Source: Candidatus Saccharibacteria bacterium UBA2112
GTDB taxonomy: Bacteria; Patescibacteriota; Saccharimonadia; Saccharimonadales; Saccharimonadaceae
Direction: 5' to 3'
Length of the DNA stretch: 9,408 bases
Assembly (NCBI GenBank): GCA_002331045.1
Contig: DCYK01000037.1
Span: 14,982 to 24,389 of the forward strand
This document shows positions 6,134 through 9,408 of this stretch, piece after piece (position 1 is the first letter of the stretch; the number at the start of each line of letters is the position of its first letter). A program made the position numbers and the translations under genes. Below the pieces are notes generated by a model. It saw only the letters and a list, made by a program, of their open reading frames with translations. It ran no database searches and had not been told where the DNA came from.

Positions 6134-6508
6134 TCAGCCCATGGCCCGCAGGGCAGTTTCCAGCCTTCCCATCTCTGAATCCTGCCACACACTTGTGGCG
6201 TAGACTTGATAGGTCGGGTTGAGCGCACCGCCAGCAGGCTGTGAGGTGACCTTTTTGCGATAAATGCGCGCTGCGTGGTTCGGGTCCTGGAGGTCGTAAC
6301 CTACTAAGTATTTTCCGCCCGGTGAAGCCCATACCTTTGCCGTTTTGAAGCCCCAGTGTCCATTCATGGAACTGGTGGGGGTGTAGACCTGGGCCACCGT
6401 GGGCTTTGTACGACCAGAGCGTGCTCTTTCTAGTGCCTGCCGGGCCAACTGCATGCATCCTTCGAATCGTTCTTGCAGTTCTGTCCCGCTCATGCCGGCT
6501 ACGTTCAT
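6134..6508 (-). CDS. Orphan protein, 124 residues
   Basis: No family recognised. The ATG at 6508-6506 has GAAAGG six nt upstream. The N-terminal 35 residues look helical (GTELQERFEGCMQLARQALE). They are followed by a region rich in Tyr, Trp, Gly and Thr (VAQVYTPTSS, HWGFKTAKVWASPGGKYLVG) that resembles beta strands, and a short C-terminal helix (SEMGRLETALRAMG). There is no signal peptide or membrane helix and no obvious catalytic motif. The stop is TGA. GC is about 57% by sampling, above the window average, and the gene has its own AT-rich promoter and 14-bp terminator. This compact unit resembles the 99- and 156-residue orphans in architecture, though the three proteins share no visible sequence similarity. 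Confidence 0.66.
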   Translation of the reverse strand: MNVAGMSGTELQERFEGCMQLARQALERARSGRTKPTVAQVYTPTSSMNGHWGFKTAKVWASPGGKYLVGYDLQDPNHAARIYRKKVTSQPAGGALNPTYQVYATSVWQDSEMGRLETALRAMG

Positions 6509-6573
6509 TACTCGCCTTTCGTCTCGTCAAACTCCGCGCCGGAGCCTGGAGGTGAAGCCGTCGGCTCTCGACG

Positions 6574-6603
6574 ATTATATTATTATAAAATAAAATTAGG
6601 CAA
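6574..6603 (-). promoter_or_regulatory. Promoter of the 124-residue orphan
   Basis: On the minus strand TTGCCT (6603-6598), an 18-nt AT-rich spacer and TATAAT (6579-6574). Transcription would start near 6567, giving a leader of about 59 nt that is GC-rich and can form two small hairpins (an AGCC/GGCT stem and CTCCG-gcg-CGGAG) before the ribosome-binding site. Confidence 0.6.
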
Positions 6604-6647
6604 TTATATACTTGACGTTACCAAATCATAAAGAAGTTGGAACCTAG

Positions 6648-6860
6648 TTAATCTTCCGTATCTTCTCGCTGCTTTTTAGCCCACGCTTTTATATCGTCAC
6701 TACTGACTGGTGGGGTACTAGACATTTTCTTAACAGCATCTTCAAAGTTACCGCCAATTCGAACGCGACGCTCATTCTCTCGAGCGGGCATTTCTTGATA
6801 AGCTACAATCCGAGCCTCAAGTTCTTCAATCTCTTTCTTTGCCTGCTTCTTGATCTTCAC
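6648..6860 (-). CDS. Small charged protein, 70 residues, GTG start
   Basis: No family recognised. The start chosen is GTG at 6860-6858; the frame stays open for about eleven more codons upstream to a TAG but holds no ATG, and only a weak CAGGT precedes the GTG. Residues 1-23 are rich in Lys and Glu with hydrophobic spacing that suggests a helix or short coiled coil (KKEIEELEARIVAYQ). The C-terminal half is charged (SSDDIKAWAKKQREDTED). The size and charge would suit an antitoxin or a small DNA- or protein-binding factor, but nothing specific supports either. It lies 71 bp downstream of the membrane-protein gene on the same strand and may share its transcript. The lack of a good start makes a truncated gene remnant possible. 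Confidence 0.5.
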   Translation of the reverse strand: MKIKKQAKKEIEELEARIVAYQEMPARENERRVRIGGNFEDAVKKMSSTPPVSSDDIKAWAKKQREDTED

Positions 6861-6931
6861 TAACTCAAGACCTGAGCATGTTTTGTAAAAAATCGCTCTC
6901 TATTCACTGGAGCTTGAATGGACGAGGGTTG

Positions 6932-7297
6932 CTAGACTGGGACGACAAGCCGGATAAGGTACGGGACGATGAAATAAATGCCAACCAATCCTGCGGCTAC
7001 CCATAGTAGCCATATTACGATTGAATCGTTATCCTGAAGTATGTAGAAAACCACGAATGCCACGACCAACTGCGCCAGTACGACAAATATATCGCTCAAT
7101 GAAACCAGTTGCCATATGGGTAAATTATTACCCGTCAGATAGATATACCATATGATTTTTGTGAGTATGAATGGTAGCATGACGACAACAATAGCAGAAA
7201 ATATTGGATTCGATTTACCACTAGACGAGACGCGCACCATAAGCGTGTACAGTGCGATACTTGCGATTATTACATAGAGACTACCCATTTGTTTCAT
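6932..7297 (-). CDS. Small integral membrane protein with four helices
   Basis: 121 residues with four hydrophobic segments at about 5-22, 32-52, 64-87 and 92-117, separated by short polar loops (VSSSGKSNP, TGNNLPIWQ, QDNDS). No conserved functional motif is visible and I do not recognise a family; a small unknown membrane protein of the kind common in CPR genomes is the fair description. The ATG at 7297-7295 has no Shine-Dalgarno. An AATAAT hexamer ends seven nt before it, which would fit a leaderless mRNA, but there is no good -35. An alternative ATG lies three codons downstream. The 70-residue gene follows on the same strand. Confidence 0.72.
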   Translation of the reverse strand: MKQMGSLYVIIASIALYTLMVRVSSSGKSNPIFSAIVVVMLPFILTKIIWYIYLTGNNLPIWQLVSLSDIFVVLAQLVVAFVVFYILQDNDSIVIWLLWVAAGLVGIYFIVPYLIRLVVPV

Positions 7298-7581
7298 TAT
7301 AGCAATTATTTAAGGGCTGCAATAAACCCTTACGGTAACAGGCTATCCTTGCACACTCGAATGAGACTTCGGCATCTCGTACTAAAAACATCAAAGTACT
7401 GGAATAAGCACCTTAAGGTTCGTTAGTTCAGCCTCATCATCCATATTAACCTTGAGCCACAACTTATCCGTCGTTTTTGTTGACTCACTCTATTATGAAA
7501 TAATTCATGGTGATAGTTGCGGGAGAATTGGTAAAAGTTGTTATAGTTCTAGAAGTTCTAGAATGACCCAGAACCACGTCA
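7298..7581. other. Gene-free stretch between the membrane protein and the hairpin element
   Basis: 284 bp without a supported gene. It holds a short inverted repeat, AAGGG/CCCTT, just upstream of the membrane-protein gene, and a minus-strand frame of about 32 codons ending at 7391 with no good start. It also holds an imperfect palindrome ATGAA-ATAA-TTCAT near 7495-7508 and the tandem palindrome at 7547-7563. It may be decayed DNA beside a mobile element. Confidence 0.5.
7547..7563. repeat. Tandem pair of the palindrome TTCTAGAA
   Basis: TTCTAGAA occurs twice, separated by a single G (7547-7554 and 7556-7563). Each copy is self-complementary, so the pair can form a hairpin on either strand or offer two adjacent dimer sites. 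It lies 18 bp to the left of the 462-bp element. Confidence 0.6.
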
Positions 7582-7632
7582 CTTCTTTTCGTACCGACGA
7601 AAAGAAGCAAAAGACTCGTGACGGCTTCGCCA
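7582..7632 (+). repeat. Left terminal inverted repeat of the element
   Basis: Ten-bp hairpin (7582-7591 with 7598-7607, loop TACCGA), CAAAAG (7608-7613), seven nt, then ACGGCTTCGCCA (7621-7632). It matches the right end on the opposite strand. The hairpin is closed by compensated changes relative to the right end (G-C versus C-G at the stem top), which suggests that the fold is conserved. Confidence 0.72.
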
Positions 7633-7634
7633 CG

Positions 7635-7755
7635 CGGTAAAAATCTTCAGGGTAACATCATCATGGGTGGCTGCGGAACTCGCACTATCCGCCAGCTGGC
7701 GGAGTCAGGCTCAAACATCCTCGCCACGTCATGATGTTACCCCTCGCTTTTTCCG
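7635..7755. repeat. Long imperfect hairpin with a paired internal loop
   Basis: Going inward, the arms pair as CGG/CCG, AAAAA/TTTTT, then a 12-bp perfect stem GGGTAACATCAT (7650-7661) with 7731-7742. Next come GTGGC (7667-7671) with GCCAC (7723-7727) and GGA (7675-7677) with TCC (7718-7720), capped by the perfect palindrome CCGCCAGCTGGCGG (7689-7702). The stems are separated by short internal loops. About 120 nt fold into one rod. Confidence 0.7.
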
Positions 7756-7995
7756 GTATCTGTAGATGTCACACTGTGAACAATGAAAACGCAGCAGGCT
7801 GCGAATGATTGGAATCGCAAGGATTGACCTTGCGCTTTGTGTTTTCGCAACTCCTGCAGGCAACCGAGGGGTTTTGTGGTGTTTTTGCGGAATCATTTAC
7901 GAGGACATGTCATTTTTAAATAACTAAAAAATGGAAAATGACCGACCGAAGGGAGTTCCGCAGTAACCGGTAAAGATATCGCAAACCCCACGGCT

Positions 7996-8043
7996 TGGCG
8001 AAGCCGTTGCAATTGTTTTGCTTCTTTTGCTATCCAAAAGAAG
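7996..8043 (-). repeat. Right terminal inverted repeat of the element
   Basis: Read on the minus strand: nine-bp hairpin (8043-8035 with 8029-8021, five-nt loop), CAAAAC (8020-8015), seven nt, then ACGGCTTCGCCA (8007-7996). The twelve-base block also forms the CGGCTT/AAGCCG hairpin at 7991-8006. The end lies 50 bp upstream of the DUF475 start codon. Confidence 0.72.
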
Positions 8044-8050
8044 GCTGTTG

Positions 8051-8070
8051 ATTCTTCCAGCCAGAAGAAT
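8051..8070. repeat. Small hairpin between the element and the DUF475 promoter
   Basis: ATTCTTC (8051-8057) pairs with GAAGAAT (8064-8070) around CAGCCA. It lies immediately upstream of the extended -10, where a -35 would normally be, so it could be a regulator site or the remnant of another palindromic repeat. Confidence 0.45.
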
Positions 8071-8077
8071 TATTTAT

Positions 8078-8086
8078 TGGTATAAT
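8078..8086 (+). promoter_or_regulatory. Extended -10 promoter of the DUF475 gene, leaderless
   Basis: TGGTATAAT is a perfect extended -10 (TG-n-TATAAT). No -35 consensus is present 17 nt upstream, which extended -10 promoters do not need. The ATG at 8094 begins seven nt after the -10, so transcription starts at or next to the start codon. Confidence 0.72.
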
Positions 8087-8093
8087 CATAGTA

Positions 8094-9143
8094 ATGCATG
8101 CAGCTCATCCGCTTCGAATTTTCTGGTTTTCCGGACTTGTTACGTTTTTGATTGCGATAGCAGTAGCGTGGTTCGGCGGTATTGGAGCGCTATGGTTGTT
8201 TATTGTACTGGCAATACTCGAGGTGACGTTTAGCTTTGATAATGCTGTTATCAACAGTCGCATTTTGGCGCGGATGTCAGACCTGTGGGTCAAACTATTC
8301 CTGACAGTGGGAATTTTTATCGCTGTCTTTGTGGTGAGATTCGCGCTACCAATTCTGGTTGTACAGTTTGCAACTGGCCTGTCGTTTGGCGATGTTGTCA
8401 ATCTGGCGCTGAATGATCCCGAACGGTATGGTGACGAACTGCACCACGCAGCACCAATTATCGAGGCGTTTGGTGGAACATTCTTGTTGATGTTAGGGGT
8501 GAGTTACTTTCTCGATCACGACAAGGTGGTGCATTGGCTGTCGCCGATCGAGCGACAATTGGCACGGGCTGGCAAAATTCGCTTCATTAAACTGTTGTTT
8601 ATGGTGGCTGTTATGGCATTTATCTATTTCACTATTGAGCCAGGCCTTAAAGAGACGGTGCTATTGTCAGGATCACTTGGTATTATTTTGCAATTCGGAC
8701 TTCATTCACTGTCAGTATTCTTTGAACGTTCTATGAACAAAGGGAAAGTTGTTGCAAAACAAGTTGGTTGGGCAGCATTTGCATCGTTTCTCTACCTTGA
8801 GGTACTTGATGCATCGTTTAGCTTTGACGGGGTCATCGGAGCGTTTGCTATCACGACGAGCGTACTGCTCATTGTGGCGGGTCTGGGCGTGGGAGCGTTT
8901 TGGGTCCGTTCGCTCACTATTTATCTCCTTCGTGCCGGGACACTCGCCAAGTACCGCTACCTAGAGCACGGAGCGCATTGGGCGATTCTTGCCCTGGGAC
9001 TTGTTATGTTGGCGAAACTGTACCACCTTGAACTGCCAGAAGTCGTAACAGGCTCGTTAGGGCTCATCTTTATTTCGACAGCTGTCGTGACTAGTATTTT
9101 GGAAAAAAGACGTCAGATCGATGATGAGGCGTTAATTAAGTAA
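8094..9143 (+). CDS. DUF475 family integral membrane protein (TerC-like)
   Basis: The 349-residue protein has about nine hydrophobic segments. It carries the two acidic signatures of the DUF475/TerC group in an internal repeat: LEVTFSFDNAVINSRI (residues 42-57) and YLEVLDASFSFDGVIGAFAI (234-253). Glu43, Asp49, Glu236, Asp239 and Asp245 lie in or beside membrane helices, as expected for metal or ion contacts. The TerC superfamily is associated with tellurite resistance and, in some members, manganese export or loading of secreted enzymes; for DUF475 itself the substrate is not established, so transport of a divalent metal is an inference. The ATG at 8094 has no Shine-Dalgarno but lies seven nt after an extended -10. 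The gene starts 50 bp from the mobile element, and its TAA overlaps the end of convergent pth by 12 bp. Confidence 0.92.
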   Translation: MHAAHPLRIFWFSGLVTFLIAIAVAWFGGIGALWLFIVLAILEVTFSFDNAVINSRILARMSDLWVKLFLTVGIFIAVFVVRFALPILVVQFATGLSFGDVVNLALNDPERYGDELHHAAPIIEAFGGTFLLMLGVSYFLDHDKVVHWLSPIERQLARAGKIRFIKLLFMVAVMAFIYFTIEPGLKETVLLSGSLGIILQFGLHSLSVFFERSMNKGKVVAKQVGWAAFASFLYLEVLDASFSFDGVIGAFAITTSVLLIVAGLGVGAFWVRSLTIYLLRAGTLAKYRYLEHGAHWAILALGLVMLAKLYHLELPEVVTGSLGLIFISTAVVTSILEKRRQIDDEALIK

Positions 9144-9408
9144 CCGGTGGCTAGTGATGGCGTGGGCGTCCTTGATAAAATCGTCGATAATATCGGCGAT
9201 TTTTGGGTAGATGTCGCTGTTGAGTTTTTCTGCTTCTTCGAAGCTAAAACGGGACAGAACGAAATCATGGTGCCCTATTCGTTCAAGCAGGTCGTTCCCT
9301 ATGCCGACACGAATGCGAGCATAGTTTTCGCCGAGCGTGGCATTGAGTGATTTAATACCGTTATTACCAGCGTCACTGCCCTTTTCGCGGGTGCGAAGCG
9401 TGCCAAAT
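9132..9408 (-). CDS. pth: Peptidyl-tRNA hydrolase, C-terminal part (5' end outside window)
   Basis: Pth releases peptides from peptidyl-tRNAs that drop off the ribosome, recycling tRNA in the cytoplasm; it is usually essential. About 91 codons and the TAA stop (9134-9132) are visible, roughly the C-terminal half of a protein of typically 185-195 residues. The family pattern is clear: LRTREKGSDAGNNGIKSL, then ENYARIRVGIG, then HDFVLSRFSFEE. The second Asn of AGNNG aligns with E. coli Asn114, which contacts the substrate; the preceding residue is Asn where E. coli has His113. The catalytic His20 and Asp93 regions are upstream of the window. The frame is on the minus strand and runs to the window edge without interruption. 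The stop codon lies inside the last codons of the DUF475 gene, so the two transcripts converge. Confidence 0.9.
   Translation of the reverse strand, partial: FGTLRTREKGSDAGNNGIKSLNATLGENYARIRVGIGNDLLERIGHHDFVLSRFSFEEAEKLNSDIYPKIADIIDDFIKDAHAITSHRLLN

Larger units (their letters stand above)
7582..8043. mobile_element. 462-bp non-coding element with hairpin-type terminal inverted repeats
   Basis: The two ends are inverted copies of one composite sequence. The left end (7582-7632) reads: hairpin CTTCTTTTCG-loop-CGAAAAGAAG, then CAAAAG, seven nt, then ACGGCTTCGCCA. The right end (8043-7996, read on the other strand) reads: hairpin CTTCTTTTG-loop-CAAAAGAAG, then CAAAAC, seven nt, then the identical ACGGCTTCGCCA. 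The conserved order and exact seven-nt spacing rule out chance. The interior has no credible gene but is packed with stems: 7635-7755 (long hairpin), 7785-7846 (GAAAAC/GTTTTC enclosing two hairpins), 7886-7962 (TGCGGAA/TTCCGCA enclosing GTCATTTT/AAAATGAC) and 7991-8006 (CGGCTT/AAGCCG). No transposase and no clear target-site duplication are visible. A non-autonomous mobile or dispersed palindromic element is the best reading; a structured RNA is an alternative. Confidence 0.65.

Noticed and set aside
5824..6222. Plus-strand open frame of 132 codons
   Set aside because: It runs through the ncRNA terminator, the second terminator and into the opposite-strand orphan gene, has no ribosome-binding site, and its translation (many Cys, Pro, Trp) does not look like a protein. 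The RNA reading fits better.
6036..6530. Minus-strand open frame of 164 codons overlapping the 124-residue orphan
   Set aside because: It runs through the terminator stem, its start has no better ribosome-binding site, and its composition is that of an off-frame shadow of the orphan gene.
7391..7486. Minus-strand frame of about 32 codons ending in MDDEAELTNLKVLIPVL
   Set aside because: Protein-like in composition, but the only ATG leaves 17 residues and has no ribosome-binding site or promoter. At most the remnant of a broken gene.
7452..7640. Plus-strand open frame of 62 codons running into the left end of the hairpin element
   Set aside because: No ribosome-binding site, and most of its length is palindromic repeat; chance reading frame.
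7582..8043. Assignment of the element to the IS200/IS605 family or to an omega-RNA
   Set aside because: Hairpin ends are suggestive, but there is no transposase or nuclease gene, no recognisable cleavage tetranucleotides and no conserved guide-RNA motif that I can identify.
7582..8043. CRISPR array
   Set aside because: The repeats are inverted and internal stems differ; there are no regularly spaced direct repeats with unique spacers.
9147..9350. Plus-strand open frame of 67 codons at the right edge
   Set aside because: Antisense shadow of pth, whose conserved motifs are clear on the minus strand.
1..9408. Alternative genetic code with UGA as glycine (as in some other CPR groups)
   Set aside because: UGA does not occur inside any confident gene and ends the 124-residue orphan, so the standard code suffices.

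Overview
The window looks like a chromosome segment from a small-genome bacterium of the Patescibacteria (CPR), most likely Saccharibacteria. This is inferred from gene content and style, not from a marker gene. The clues are a sigma-region-4/winged-helix hybrid regulator, a DNA topoisomerase I without zinc fingers, a short DprA without an N-terminal helical domain, a DUF475 (TerC-like) membrane protein, several small orphan proteins, and promoters placed so that the start codon is at or next to +1. TGA behaves as a stop and never interrupts a gene, so the code is standard.

Layout. Positions 1-35 hold the start of a minus-strand gene running off the window. Then, all on the minus strand: a sigma4/HARE-HTH regulator (116-1180), a 99-residue orphan (1466-1765), topA (1829-4129), a 156-residue orphan (4277-4747) and dprA (4850-5707). 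From 5708 to 6133 there is no convincing protein gene. Instead, a plus-strand promoter that shares a palindromic -35 with dprA drives a strongly folded stretch of about 290 nt ending in an intrinsic terminator; I call it a candidate noncoding RNA. Next come a 124-residue orphan (6134-6508), a 70-residue charged protein (6648-6860) and a four-helix membrane protein (6932-7297), all minus strand. Positions 7582-8043 are a 462-bp non-coding element with inverted-repeat ends that are themselves hairpins and an interior of nested hairpins; it looks like a non-autonomous mobile or dispersed element. The DUF475 gene (8094-9143, plus) follows, and its stop overlaps the 3' end of a convergent peptidyl-tRNA hydrolase gene (pth, 9132 to window end, minus).

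How the genes fit together. topA (supercoiling relaxation) and dprA (loading of RecA on incoming single-stranded DNA) are frequent neighbours in bacteria. Here they are separated by an orphan gene with its own ribosome-binding site and terminator. The three orphans (99, 156 and 124 residues) share an architecture (Shine-Dalgarno before the ATG, GC-rich hairpin after the stop) and are richer in GC than their neighbours, which suggests independently acquired single-gene units. dprA, DUF475 and the gene at the left edge instead appear to be leaderless.

The most interesting parts are the 462-bp hairpin element and the structured RNA candidate divergent from dprA. No tRNA, rRNA, CRISPR array or transposase gene was seen.
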